DNA of 64,000 nt from Paraburkholderia sp. (GCF_028283785.1 NZ_JAPWKB010000008.1:248001-312000), one strand, 5' to 3'; shown: positions 45,167 to 54,865, numbered from the stretch's first letter. The notes: generated from the letters alone by a model not told the origin. Numbers and translations: made by a program.

Positions 45167-45613
45167 CGTCGATCTGTCCGGCGGGCCAGATGAATTCCGC
45201 CCAACATGCAGCGGACCGAGCCCCCGGCCATTTCAATCGTCGGAACGCGCAATGGCAGGAGACTGGCAGATCGTTTGCGACCGGAACCACGACGATTTCG
45301 CGTACGGTAGCCAGGCTGTCGCAAAGCAGGGGATGTCGTTTGGTTTGCATGAGTATGTGGTCTGTTTCAGGATTCGTCGCGGGCGCCGGACGCATGTCGG
45401 AGAACCGGAGACGAACGGCATTAAATTACACGCGTCGTATCGAACCTGGCTCACCGCAGCTATATCATTCTGCTCATATTTCGATGTGAGTTGTGAGTGA
45501 AATGCGATGCCGCAGCGCATGGATCCGGTCGAAAATTGCTGACGACTCAGCGGAGGCCGCTGTGTCCGTCGGGATGCGCAAATGGGGCATTCGAAACGGG
45601 CTAAGGTAGAGGG
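45167..45613. other. Intergenic region of about 450 bp upstream of the Lrp gene
   Basis: No ORF with a recognised domain. It should hold the promoter of the Lrp/AsnC gene and perhaps the lost 5' part of the GNAT gene. A TAAATTACACG and TATATCATTC AT-rich patch lies at about 45421-45475. No clean -35/-10 pair can be assigned. Confidence 0.35.
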
Positions 45614-46072
45614 ATGGACAAGAAGACGGGACTCGACAAGATCGATCAGAAGATACTCGAGATATTGCAAGTGGAAGGGCGCATTTCATATCAGAAGCTA
45701 TCCGAGCAAGTGAACCTGACACCGCGTCCGTGTCAGGAGCGCGTGCGTCGGCTGGAAGCAATCGGGGTGATAGCCGGCGACAAGGCGGTGATCAAACCCC
45801 CGCAGGCGGAGCGGTCGATCATCGTACTGGCGCAGATCGCGTTGACGGACCATGCGCGCTCGCAAGCGCCGTTCGAAGCTGAAATGCGCAGCAATGAATC
45901 GGTGCTCGATTGCTGGTTGGTCAGTGGCACGTTTGATTTCCTGGTTCGGCTTGCTTGCCGCGATCTGGAAGAGTATCGGGAGCTCGCGAACGCGTGGTTG
46001 GTTAGCAACCGTTTCAAGATCGAGAAAATTGTGACGACGACCGAACTTCAGGTAATCAAACGTAGCGGGTGA
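45614..46072 (+). CDS. Lrp/AsnC family transcriptional regulator
   Basis: The 152-residue protein has the N-terminal HTH (LDKIDQKILEILQVEGRISYQKLSEQVNLTPRPCQERVRRLE) and the RAM effector domain with the C-terminal EYRELANAWLVSN segment. Size and order are standard. Lrp-type regulators near proline dehydrogenase genes often control proline use (PutR). The adjacent proline dehydrogenase is truncated and convergent, so the regulator may have lost its original local target. Confidence 0.9.
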   Translation: MDKKTGLDKIDQKILEILQVEGRISYQKLSEQVNLTPRPCQERVRRLEAIGVIAGDKAVIKPPQAERSIIVLAQIALTDHARSQAPFEAEMRSNESVLDCWLVSGTFDFLVRLACRDLEEYRELANAWLVSNRFKIEKIVTTTELQVIKRSG

Positions 46073-46118
46073 GTGTGTTGCGGCTGTCGGTCCCGCTACG
46101 CTAATCCTGCTGTAACTG

Positions 46119-46679
46119 CTAGCGCGTCCGATTGCGACGGATCATCGCGGCGACGATATATCCGGCAATTCGCGGATTCTCCTTGATTCGCCGAGTGCTG
46201 TAGCCATACCAGTCATGACCGTAGGGCACATAGACCCTCACGTTAAATCCTTGCGCAAGCAAAGCGTCACGCAGCGGCTCGCACACACCCAGCAACATCT
46301 GGAACTCGAAGCGTGAGCTGTCGATTCGCTCGCTTTGCAGCCAATCGGAAAGCCGATCGATCAATTGGGCATCGTGCGTTGCAATGCCTGCGAACGACCC
46401 CGCCTGCAGTGAGCTCGAAACGTGCCGAATGAAGTGCGAATTGATCGCGGCCCGATCTCGTGATGCACCGTTGACGAGATGCTCGTTTGCCTCAGCATAA
46501 ATTCCCTTGCAAATGCGCACGCGACTCTTGCGCGCCTGCGGTGAAACGATATCGTCGTTCGTGCGCGTCAAATATGCTTGCAATGCGATTCCGACTGGGT
46601 AGCCGTCGGCTTCGAGCTTCAGGAACGCGTCGAGCGTTTTCTGGGTGCAACGTGTGTCGCTCCCACCGGCGCGACACAC
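46119..46679 (-). pseudogene. C-terminal part of a proline dehydrogenase
   Basis: The frame encodes LQAYLTRTNDDI, RVRICKGIYAE, FAGIATHDAQL, FEFQMLLGVCEPLRDALL, VRVYVPYGHDWYGYSTRRIKENP, all diagnostic of the PRODH barrel (FAD and substrate segments). About 110-120 N-terminal residues of the barrel are missing and the sequence upstream (46680 onward) has no homology in any frame. The fragment ends with a normal stop. It cannot form a full barrel, so it is a remnant of a monofunctional PRODH gene. Confidence 0.8.
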
Positions 46680-46998
46680 GATGCGAAGTCGCCCATGCCC
46701 GTTGCGTTACGACCTGAGTGAAGGCCGGACGCTGATCGACATGGCAGGTCGTGCTTCCCGGCCTTGAACGGCAAGGCATCCGGGAATTGTTCCGACACGC
46801 AGCGGGTTGCGCGCATCTCAGGAACGCCTGTGTGCGGTGGCCGACATTTGCCTGATGGTTGTTGCACACCAGTCTCAGATGCTCACTATTCTTCAGGATG
46901 ATCCCGTGACTTGCGGCCCAGGCCATAAGGGCTAGCCGGACCGGCCGCCAATACGCGGCGCTGCGACGAAACACACAGACGTCGGAATGGAGTGCGCG
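46680..46998. other. Intergenic region with no recognisable gene
   Basis: This 319-bp stretch should have held the 5' half of the proline dehydrogenase gene, but no frame shows PRODH sequence. It must contain the promoter of the DUF900 lipoprotein gene. I see nothing else in it. Confidence 0.35.
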
Positions 46999-48441
46999 AT
47001 GAATCGGACTGTCCGGGTCTTAGTGGGAGTATTCGTTGCGATGGCGTTCGGCGCCTGCGGTGGACCAAACGTCACCGAGGGGTCTTCCGGCGCGGTGAGC
47101 ATCAGCCCTGAACCGACGGGGCCGCAGACGGAACTGTCGTCAGGCGTGACGAACCTCGGCGCTGAGTCGAAAGGATTGTCGACGCAGCAATCCGCTGAGC
47201 CGCAGTTGGCGCCGCCGCCACCGCCGGATTTCGACGCGCATCAGGCGCCGGAGGGCGCAGCACCCGTGCAGGAGGCCGCAACCTTTCAGGGGGCGGGCCA
47301 GACAGCCCGTCTCGTCACCAACGATTCCACTGGCATCTCGCCCGGCGCTGATCTGTTCGGCGGACAGTCGGACCTCGAGCTACTAAGTCCGGGTGCAGGT
47401 CCAGCCCCTCACGCTGTTGTCCCTCAACCCGAGCGTGCCAAGGGCAATGGCCGGTACGCGGTGATGCGGGTCTTTTTCGGCACGGACCGGAAAGTGGCAA
47501 CGAAAAAGAACGGGTCGCCGGACGTTGAAAGCAGCGAGAGTGGTCCGATGTCGTTTGGCAGCGTCGATGTGAGCATTCCACGTAATCATGTCGTTGGCAC
47601 GATCGAATCGCCGTCTGTGTTACGGATGGAGTTCCACCGCGATCCTGAGCGACATGTGTCGATATTGAAGGTCGCCGTCACGCCATACGACCAGTTCCGT
47701 GACGAGTTGCGCACCAAGGCGCTCAATGCAGCTACGCCGAGTGTGCTGCTGTTCATCCACGGCTACAACGTCAGCTTCGAGGACGCCGCGTTGCGGACTG
47801 CCCAGATGGCCTATGACCTCGACTTTGCCGGTGCGCCAGTGTTCTTTTCCTGGCCATCGCGCGGTACGCTCGCTGGCTATTTTGCCGATGAGCAGGCGAT
47901 CGAGCGTGCCCAGCCAGACATCGAAAAATTTGTCGGGCAGGTCCTTGCAGCGTCGCCGGGTGCCTATCTGTATGTGATCGCCCACAGCATGGGCAACCGC
48001 GGTATGACGCGTGCGCTGATGAACTTTGCCCACAATCATCCCGATCAGGCGAGCCGGCTAAGGGAAATCGTGCTCGCGGCGCCGGACATCGACACGGACG
48101 TTTTCATGCACCAGATCGCCCCCGGTCTGGTTTCGATCGGCGCGCCGGTGACGCTGTACGCGTCGTCAAACGACCGGGCGCTCACTCTCTCGCGCCTTTT
48201 TCATGGGGGCGGGCCCCGTGCGGGGGACTCCGGTGAAAACCTGGTGCTGCTGAAAGGAATAGAGACGATCGATGTCACGAATGTCGACACGGATCTGACC
48301 GGCCATTCGTATGTGGGCGATCGCAGAACGATCCTATCGGACCTTTACTACATCATCCAGTCAGATGCCCGGGCAGCCAAACGCTTCGGCCTGAAAGACC
48401 AGACGCGCAACGGCAGTGTGTACTGGGTCTTTAACCGTTGA
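46999..48441 (+). CDS. DUF900 alpha/beta-hydrolase lipoprotein
   Basis: The 480-residue protein has a lipoprotein signal (VFVAMAFGAC, Cys about residue 20), then a proline/glutamine-rich disordered linker of about 120 residues. A DUF900 hydrolase domain follows: RVFFGTDR, LLFIHGYNVSFEDAALR, FFSWPSRG, nucleophile elbow AHSMGN, DIDTDVF and a C-terminal GHSYVG histidine. These proteins are esterase-like with unknown substrates. GGAG lies before ATG 46999; four residues upstream were discarded. It is a lone gene with no partners. Confidence 0.87.
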   Translation: MNRTVRVLVGVFVAMAFGACGGPNVTEGSSGAVSISPEPTGPQTELSSGVTNLGAESKGLSTQQSAEPQLAPPPPPDFDAHQAPEGAAPVQEAATFQGAGQTARLVTNDSTGISPGADLFGGQSDLELLSPGAGPAPHAVVPQPERAKGNGRYAVMRVFFGTDRKVATKKNGSPDVESSESGPMSFGSVDVSIPRNHVVGTIESPSVLRMEFHRDPERHVSILKVAVTPYDQFRDELRTKALNAATPSVLLFIHGYNVSFEDAALRTAQMAYDLDFAGAPVFFSWPSRGTLAGYFADEQAIERAQPDIEKFVGQVLAASPGAYLYVIAHSMGNRGMTRALMNFAHNHPDQASRLREIVLAAPDIDTDVFMHQIAPGLVSIGAPVTLYASSNDRALTLSRLFHGGGPRAGDSGENLVLLKGIETIDVTNVDTDLTGHSYVGDRRTILSDLYYIIQSDARAAKRFGLKDQTRNGSVYWVFNR

Positions 48442-48610
48442 TGCGAGAAAGGATCTTATCGATGGGGTCTACGGGCGTCGTGCTTCACGAATCCTGTCAT
48501 TACCTGCATCCATGCAGGACGAGATGAAAGCTGGCGCGCAGTCGCCCGGCCGTGGAGGCCTGCCTGGCGCCGCAATACTGCCCGACGTGAAAAATCGAGC
48601 TTTTTAGTTC

Positions 48611-48877
48611 GAGACTGGAAGATACTTGCATCGTGTGTTCGCTTCTCAAGACAAGAGCGTGAGCCGCACGCTAATGGAGCTGCGCCTTGAACGATGCGCG
48701 ACCTGGCTGCTTGACCCGCGATATGCGCACAAGTCGATTGAACAGGTTGCTGCCGCGTGTGGGTTCAAAAGCGCGTCGCATTTCAGCAGAATGTTTCGTG
48801 AGCGGCATGGGTTGTCACCGCGCGAATACAAAGTCCAAAGTAGCCATACGAGTGATGGAGAGAACGCGCGGCGATAG
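48611..48877 (+). pseudogene. AraC family HTH fragment
   Basis: The frame encodes the second half of an AraC DNA-binding domain: RYLHRVFASQDKSVSRTL, LRLERCATWLLD, VAAACGFKSASHFSRMFRER, GLSPREYK. The sensor domain and the first HTH are missing, and the only start is a TTG inside RYLH with no ribosome site. Fragment of a former regulator. The 170 bp before it contain no coding signal. Confidence 0.7.
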
Positions 48878-49074
48878 GTGAATCTGCTCGAGTGACATGG
48901 TGGCTATCGACGGCATCAAGTTCAACATGCGATGACGTAATTTTTCGTTAGATTTCAGACATGATTCGCCCCCGTTTGTTGTCCTCAATTCGCGCTTAAA
49001 AGCGCCGATAAATCAGACGAATGGGCATTGCATCTCGCGGTGCCGGACAGTTGAACCGGGGTGGCAGCATCATC

Positions 49075-51063
49075 ATGAGACGTATCTTCGCCGCTATTTC
49101 AGCGGCAATTCTGGCCGCGGTGATCGCCCCGGCCTGCTATGCGCAATACACGACCGACTGGGTCGCCAATAGCTTCGGCACGAATACGACGCGCGTTGGC
49201 AGCGTAGCGCGTTCGATGTGGGTCGCGCCCGAAGGTGTGATCTACACGTCCTCGATGTGGGATGAGAACGAAGGCGGCATTGCGATCTACCAGAACGGCC
49301 AGAGTATCGGCTCGATCGGCGCACACGCCGATTTCCAGGGCGGCGCGATCACCGGCAATTCGACCTCGCTGTTCGCCGCGCTCCAGTTCAGTTCGACGCT
49401 TGGCAGCGGTGCCGTTGGCCGCTACAACCGCACGAGCCGCACCCGCGACCTGCTGATCCAGGTCAGCGCGACCACCACCGAACGCCTCGCCGACGTCGTC
49501 ACCGGACTTGCGACGGCGGGCACGACGCTTTACGCGAGCGACTTTCCCGGCAACCGGGTACGTGTCTACACGACGGCAGGCGTCTGGCAGCGCGACATCA
49601 AGGTGTCGGGGCCAGGCGCGTTGACGGTCGATGGCGCGGGCAACCTGTGGGTCGCGCAAAAGAGCGCGGCTACCGTGCTCGAATTCTCGTCATCCGGTGC
49701 CCAGCTGAACGCTATCCGGCTTGCATCCACGGCCCGGCCTTCGGCGCTGTATTTCGACGCCTTGACGCAGCATCTGATGATCGGCGACCAGGGTCCCGAT
49801 ATGAACATCAAGCTGTACAGCATCGCGGGAGCGCCGCTGCTGGCGGGGACGTTCGGCGTGACGGGCGGTTATCTGAACACGACGACGGGCGTGAAAGGGC
49901 AGGTCGGCGACAAGCGCTTTACGCGCGTCGTCGGGATCGGCAAGGATTCAGCGGGCACGCTGTACGTGCTGAACAATCCGTGGGGCGGCAGCTGGGATCT
50001 GGGCCGCGACGGCGGCACCGACATCCACGCCTACGACAACACCGGGCGTTTGCGCTGGAAGCTTCAGTCGCTGAATTTCGAGGGGATTGCCGCGCCCGAT
50101 CCCGCCACCGACGGCGTGTACATGTACAGCGGCAGCAACATTTACACCGGCAGCGCAGGCGGCACCTTCCTCGCGAACACCGTCGATCCGATCGCGTATC
50201 CGTCCGATCCGCGTATCAACATCGCGGACCACGAACGTAGCGAGCACTTCGGGCAGATCGTATCGGTAGGCGGCAAGCGGATTCTGGTCGCGACCGCGCA
50301 GAACCCGGACGAGTTCTACTTTTTCCACTTCAACACGGCCAACGGCTATATCGCGATTCCCGACACGTCGATTCCGGGCACGAGCTTCAACACTACCGCG
50401 CGGATTCGCGACGGCTTCTGTCTGGACAGCAAGGGTGACGTGTGGGCCGGACTCGACAAGACCAATGCGATCTGGCATTACCGGCTGAGCGGTTTCGACG
50501 CGAACGGCAAACCGTCCTGGAGCGCGGGCACCTCGACGACGATTCCCACTTCGATCGTGCCGTTGACGCGCATCCTGTATTTGCCCGAAAGCGACACGAT
50601 GATTCTCGCGCAGGGGATTGTCGGCAGCACGGACTGGACGTCGATCGGGACGCGCATCGAGGTGTATCACGGCTGGGCCGCGGGCAACACGAAGACACCG
50701 AATCCGGTGATCCGGATTGTCAGCGCGAATCCGAAATCGATGACCGCGTCGGGCAATTACCTGTTCCTCGGCTACGTGCATACCGTGCCGAACATCGACG
50801 TATTCAACCTGACAACGGGCGCGCAGGAGACGACGTTGACCAACACCAGCCCGAACACGGTGTATATCGGCAACGACGTGGATTCGATGTACGGATTGCG
50901 CTCGTATCTGCGATCGACCGGCGAGTACGTGGTGACGAAGGACGACTACAACGGCTCGAATATCGTCGTGTACCGCTGGACGCCGAAATCGGCGACGGCC
51001 GCGACGAGCACCGTGTCGACACAGCAAAGTCTGATATCGCCGTTTGGCACGGTATCGAAGTAA
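49075..51063 (+). CDS. Secreted beta-propeller-like protein
   Basis: The 662-residue protein has a signal peptide (MRRIFAAISAAILAAVIAPACYA). The rest consists of repeated beta-strand units of the NHL/SMP-30 type: GALTVDGAGNLWVAQKSAATVLEF, PSALYFDALTQHLMIGDQGPD, RIRDGFCLDSKGDVWAGLDKTN. Six or seven blades are plausible. No catalytic motif can be assigned. The start at 49075 was chosen because the signal peptide begins there; an earlier in-frame ATG at 49021 has no ribosome site. It is followed by a strong terminator, so monocistronic. Confidence 0.8.
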   Translation: MRRIFAAISAAILAAVIAPACYAQYTTDWVANSFGTNTTRVGSVARSMWVAPEGVIYTSSMWDENEGGIAIYQNGQSIGSIGAHADFQGGAITGNSTSLFAALQFSSTLGSGAVGRYNRTSRTRDLLIQVSATTTERLADVVTGLATAGTTLYASDFPGNRVRVYTTAGVWQRDIKVSGPGALTVDGAGNLWVAQKSAATVLEFSSSGAQLNAIRLASTARPSALYFDALTQHLMIGDQGPDMNIKLYSIAGAPLLAGTFGVTGGYLNTTTGVKGQVGDKRFTRVVGIGKDSAGTLYVLNNPWGGSWDLGRDGGTDIHAYDNTGRLRWKLQSLNFEGIAAPDPATDGVYMYSGSNIYTGSAGGTFLANTVDPIAYPSDPRINIADHERSEHFGQIVSVGGKRILVATAQNPDEFYFFHFNTANGYIAIPDTSIPGTSFNTTARIRDGFCLDSKGDVWAGLDKTNAIWHYRLSGFDANGKPSWSAGTSTTIPTSIVPLTRILYLPESDTMILAQGIVGSTDWTSIGTRIEVYHGWAAGNTKTPNPVIRIVSANPKSMTASGNYLFLGYVHTVPNIDVFNLTTGAQETTLTNTSPNTVYIGNDVDSMYGLRSYLRSTGEYVVTKDDYNGSNIVVYRWTPKSATAATSTVSTQQSLISPFGTVSK

Positions 51064-51093
51064 GGATGTAGCTGACGGCGGTCCTGCTTAGGG

Positions 51094-51127
51094 AAAGAAA
51101 TGGGCGGCACATGCCGCCCATTTCTTT
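51094..51127 (+). terminator. Rho-independent terminator, 16-bp perfect stem
   Basis: AAAGAAATGGGCGGCA (51094-51109) and TGCCGCCCATTTCTTT (51112-51127) form a perfect 16-bp inverted repeat with only two bases between the arms. The arms end in A-run and T-run, so it can terminate in both directions. It lies 30 bp after the propeller gene stop. Confidence 0.85.
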
Positions 51128-51164
51128 ACGTCAACGATCAGCTCCTTGAGCCAACGCATTTCGA

Positions 51165-51197
51165 CAGTCATGGCAGCAACGCCATGACTGGTTTTTT
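51165..51197 (+). terminator. Second terminator-like hairpin, overlapping the LysE reading frame
   Basis: CAGTCATGGC (51165-51174) pairs with GCCATGACTG (51181-51190) around a 6-nt loop, followed by G and six T (51192-51197). It has the full form of an intrinsic terminator in the plus direction. The only ATG of the LysE frame (51184) is within the second arm. Confidence 0.75.
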
Positions 51198-51873
51198 GGA
51201 GGAGATATATTCTCTGAATCTCGTCCACGATCGCACAAGAGAGAACACGAGCCTTCACACGTACATCCTGTTCGTCGGCGCGAGCTTTGTTTTGTGCCTT
51301 GTGCCAGGCCCAGATATGCTGTTTCTGCTTGGACGGACGGTTGCCCAGGGACGGACGGCGGGCTTATGCGCCGCACTCGGAATCAATCTTGGGGCTTACG
51401 TGCACTTGCTTGCCGCGGTCACCGGTCTCTCCGCGCTCGTATTGACATCAGCGACAGCGTTCACCGCCGTGAAGCGGCTGGGCGCTGTATACCTGCTTTA
51501 TTTAGGGCTTGGCGCATTGCGTTCAAAGGGAAGCATTGCTTTTCCCGTAGGCGACGCCCGGACGAAGGCTTTGCGGCTAATTTTCTGGCAAGGCTTCCTT
51601 AGTGATGTTTTGAACCCTAAAGTCGCGCTGTTTTACATTGCATTGCTTCCACAGTTCATGAGCGCGCATGACCCAAACCCGGTGAAGCATCTCGTCGCGT
51701 TGGGCATAACGGGCAATATGGTTGGCATTGCGACGAGCATCATCTATGTGTTTATCGCTGCTGGAATGACAAGCGCACTTCGCCGCAACCGGGCTATCTC
51801 TTCCTGGTTGAGCAAGGCGATGGGGGCTCTGTTTGTTGGACTGGGATTGAGGTTGGCAGCAGAGAAAATTTGA
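51184..51873 (+). CDS. LysE/RhtB family exporter
   Basis: A membrane protein of up to 229 residues with about six helices and LysE-family motifs: LCLVPGPDMLFLLGRTVAQGRTAGL, AVYLLYLGLGAL, FLSDVLNPKVALFYIALLPQF. It exports amino acids or analogues. The family normally starts at SLHTYILFVGASF (from about 51250). The ATG at 51184 adds about 22 unrelated residues and lies inside a terminator hairpin. GGAGGAGAT at 51198-51206 is a good ribosome site, so a non-ATG start (for example CTG near 51214) is possible. Otherwise the 5' end has been altered by deletion. Confidence 0.8.
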   Translation: MTGFLEEIYSLNLVHDRTRENTSLHTYILFVGASFVLCLVPGPDMLFLLGRTVAQGRTAGLCAALGINLGAYVHLLAAVTGLSALVLTSATAFTAVKRLGAVYLLYLGLGALRSKGSIAFPVGDARTKALRLIFWQGFLSDVLNPKVALFYIALLPQFMSAHDPNPVKHLVALGITGNMVGIATSIIYVFIAAGMTSALRRNRAISSWLSKAMGALFVGLGLRLAAEKI

Positions 51874-52080
51874 TCCAGGTCTCCCTGCGCCAGCGCATGA
51901 ACAGTTGCCGCGCGAAGGGCGCGACGGTGCTGGAAAAACCGTTCGAGACCGGCCGTGACTGCGGCGACTCCTTCGAATGTCGACAGTCTGGAATGAATTC
52001 CGACTGACTCTTCGTGACCGGGTGGCGACATCCTCAACGACCGTTACTTTCAGGCTATCTTCGGGGCACATCGAGCACGG

Positions 52081-52938
52081 TTACCGGCCTGCACTCAGTT
52101 CCTGCTGTCGCCGCGCTCGCGCTTCCTCCTCAAGACGTGTCTCTTCGAGTTCCTGCAGCACGCCGTCGAGGTCCACAGGTCGCGTGTCGACTTCGATGCG
52201 GCCGGTCAGTTCGGCATCGACATGCAGCCGTCCTGCTTCGAAGAGCGCCCAGATCTCCGCGCCATAACTCGTTGTGAGAATTTGCGGTGCAAACCGTCCG
52301 AAGTACGTGGCAAGGTTGTCGACGTCTCGCGCGAGCATCGATGCGGCTTCGTTGTTGCCGGCGGCGTCAACGGCCTGCGGCAGATCAATGATCACTGGCC
52401 CGTTCGCTGCCAGCAGGATGTTGTATTCCGAAAGGTCGCCGTGGATCACCCCTGCGCAGAGCATGCGGACAACCTGGTTCAGCAGCTGCGCGTGCAGTTC
52501 GAGGGCGCGGGCTTCGGTCAGATCGACATCGTTGAGCCGTGGTGCGACGTCACCCACTTCGTCGATCACCAACTCCATCAGCAACACGCCGTCTGTACAG
52601 ATATAGGGTTGCGGCACGCGCACACCTGCGTTGGCGAGCCGGAACAGCGCGTCGACTTCAGCGTTCTGCCATGACTCTTCCTGCATCTGACGGCCGTAGC
52701 GCGTACCTTTTTCCATTGCCCGCGCTTGCCGGCTGTTCTTGACCTTGCGACCGTCCCGGTACGACGCGGCTTGCCGAAAACTACGCTGCTTCGCGTCTTT
52801 ATATACCTTGGCGCAACGCACCGATTCGCCGCTGCGCACGACGTAGACTGTTGCCTCTTTGCCGCTCATCAGCTGGCCGATGACTTCATCGATAAGTCCT
52901 TCTTCGAGAAGCGGTGCGAGTCGTTTGGGTATTTTCAT
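52081..52938 (-). CDS. RIO1-family serine/threonine protein kinase
   Basis: The 285-residue protein shows the RIO kinase motifs: a glycine-poor ATP loop MSGKEATVYVV, invariant Lys in CAKVYK, hinge LLMELV, catalytic loop VIHGDLSEYNIL (Asp) and metal motif IIDLPQAVD. The RIO1 flexible segment SFRQAASYRDGRKVKNSRQARAMEKG is present. Bacterial RIO1-like kinases have few known substrates. The C-terminus is a charged helix. It is a single gene in its own transcription unit; 207 bp before the convergent LysE gene contain no coding sequence. Confidence 0.9.
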   Translation of the reverse strand: MKIPKRLAPLLEEGLIDEVIGQLMSGKEATVYVVRSGESVRCAKVYKDAKQRSFRQAASYRDGRKVKNSRQARAMEKGTRYGRQMQEESWQNAEVDALFRLANAGVRVPQPYICTDGVLLMELVIDEVGDVAPRLNDVDLTEARALELHAQLLNQVVRMLCAGVIHGDLSEYNILLAANGPVIIDLPQAVDAAGNNEAASMLARDVDNLATYFGRFAPQILTTSYGAEIWALFEAGRLHVDAELTGRIEVDTRPVDLDGVLQELEETRLEEEARARRQQELSAGR

Positions 52939-53423
52939 ACGATGGTCGGCCGTGAATGGCCCGCAGAGGTATGCGCGACCGACAAACCGGTGAATCGAGC
53001 AGCCGGTGCTGGCGGCCGTAAGCTTGCTGCGTGGCAGATGAATGAAGTCATGCCGGATTATACGGGTGGCCGAGGACGAGCCGACGCAAATGTCCGGCGA
53101 CTGCGTAGATGCATTGCGCCCCAGTTCCAGACCGCTCGCTGCCTGGCACGACGGGCAGCAGCCGATCCTGAACTGGCGTTCAACCTCGGTCTACTGCGAC
53201 GACCGCTTTGGGAATGACAACTGCCCTTAAGGGGAGTCCACGTCGATAACCATATGGCGTACTCCGCAAGCCAGGTGGCGCCATCTGCATATTTTTAGCG
53301 ACGTGAGTGGTCTAGACTGATTCCATGCTCACGAACACCCGATGAGCGTGCTGTCCATCTTCAATTTTGAAGCAGGGTATGGCGTTCAATCACTTCACCA
53401 TCCATGCGATGGAGGGACAAAAT
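52939..53423. other. Divergent intergenic region of 485 bp
   Basis: No supported gene. It separates the RIO kinase and aldehyde dehydrogenase genes, which are divergent, so both promoters must lie here. ORFs through the region are not protein-like. An AT-rich patch (CATATTTTTAGC near 53288-53299) may belong to the dehydrogenase promoter. Confidence 0.35.
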
Positions 53424-54839
53424 ATGAAACTCATCAGCTCGCACTACATCAACGGCGAATTTGTTGAATCGCACGGCAAGGAAACCTTTGACCTGATCAA
53501 TCCCTCTACGCAAGAAGTGATCGGGCGCGTTACGCTCGGCGACGAGGAGGATACGCGGCGTGCCATCGCCGCTGCGAAGGAGGCTTTTAAGAGTTACTCG
53601 AAATCCGCTCCCGAGGAACGCGCTGAATATCTCCAGCGCCTGCACGATGCTCTTATAGCGCGTGCCGGTGAGCATGCCCAGGCGCTGGTTCAAGAGTACG
53701 GTGGGCCGTCGCAGATGGCACAGTTCCTGGTGCAGGTGGCGGCCGAAGCCATTTTGAGTGCAAAAAACGCCTTGAACGAAGTCGAATTCAAGAAGATGGT
53801 TGGCCGCACGGAAGTGTCATTGCAACCCGTTGGCATTGCCGGGCACATCACGCCCTGGAACGCGAACATCCTGTACTTCTTCAACAAGGCATCGGCTGCC
53901 CTGGCGGCTGGATGCACGGTCGTCACCAAGCCCAGTGAAATGAGTGCTTTGCAGACGCAATTGATCATGGAGTGTGTGCATGAGGCAAAAATTCCGGCCG
54001 GACTGATCAACATCGTCAATGGTCGTGGCGACGTGGTGGGTGCCGAGATCACCCGCAACCGCGATGTCGCCAAGATTTCCTTCACCGGCTCGACCGGCGT
54101 GGGCAAAACCATCGCCCGTGACGCAGCAGCGACGCTCAAGCGGGTGACCTTGGAGCTGGGTGGCAAATCTCCCCACATAATTTTGGAAGATGCCGAGCTC
54201 GAACAGGTGATCCCATTCGTTCTGTCCAGCGGCTTCATGAACAGCGGGCAAGCTTGCATCGCGGGAACTCGCGTGCTGGTGCCGGAAAGCCGTGCCGATG
54301 AAATTAAGGCGGCTTTGAAGCACGCGGTCGACCAGCATCTCAAGGTCGGACTTCCGCAAGATGCGGGCACGGCCATCGGGCCGATGGTGTCGAAGATCCA
54401 GTACGAACGCGTTCAAGGGTATATCAACAAGGGAATCGCCGAAGGCGCCGAAGTCGTGGCCGGCGGCCCGGGCCATCCCGCCGGGCTGGAGGGTGGCAAT
54501 TTTGTGAAGCCGACCTTGTTCGCGAATGTGACCAACGACATGGCGGTAGCCCGCGAAGAAATCTTCGGCCCAGTGTTGTGCCTCATCACCTACAAGACCG
54601 TGCAGGAGGCGATCGCTATCGCCAACGACACGCCCTATGGGCTTGCCGGCTATGTGAGCGGCTCCGATTACGATCATGCCAAACGGATCGCTGATCAGAT
54701 CGAGGCCGGTACGGTCTCGATTAACGCGTTCAACAACAATCCCGCAGCTCCATTTGGTGGTTTCAAGCAATCGGGACTCGGCCGGGAAAACGGCGTGTAC
54801 GGCATCCAGTCGTACATGGAATACAAGTCGATTTCCTGA
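53424..54839 (+). CDS. Aldehyde dehydrogenase family protein
   Basis: The 471-residue protein is a complete NAD(P)-dependent ALDH: GHITPWNANI, the cofactor segment FTGSTGVGKTIA, general base Glu244 in LELGGKSP, catalytic Cys278 in SGQACIAGTR, and EEIFGPVLC near 390. The CIAGTR element fits the cinnamaldehyde/vanillin or group-X-like ALDHs. A GGAGGG site precedes ATG 53424. It forms a unit with an AraC regulator 26 bp downstream and a truncated SDR, so it was part of an aldehyde or alcohol oxidation cluster. Confidence 0.93.
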   Translation: MKLISSHYINGEFVESHGKETFDLINPSTQEVIGRVTLGDEEDTRRAIAAAKEAFKSYSKSAPEERAEYLQRLHDALIARAGEHAQALVQEYGGPSQMAQFLVQVAAEAILSAKNALNEVEFKKMVGRTEVSLQPVGIAGHITPWNANILYFFNKASAALAAGCTVVTKPSEMSALQTQLIMECVHEAKIPAGLINIVNGRGDVVGAEITRNRDVAKISFTGSTGVGKTIARDAAATLKRVTLELGGKSPHIILEDAELEQVIPFVLSSGFMNSGQACIAGTRVLVPESRADEIKAALKHAVDQHLKVGLPQDAGTAIGPMVSKIQYERVQGYINKGIAEGAEVVAGGPGHPAGLEGGNFVKPTLFANVTNDMAVAREEIFGPVLCLITYKTVQEAIAIANDTPYGLAGYVSGSDYDHAKRIADQIEAGTVSINAFNNNPAAPFGGFKQSGLGRENGVYGIQSYMEYKSIS

Positions 54840-54865
54840 AGCCGTCAAGTAGGCCAGGCGAGACC

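Noticed and set aside
44718..45395. 225-residue minus ORF across the GNAT fragment
   Set aside because: The acetyl-CoA-binding motif is in a different frame (44882-45166); this one has no domain.
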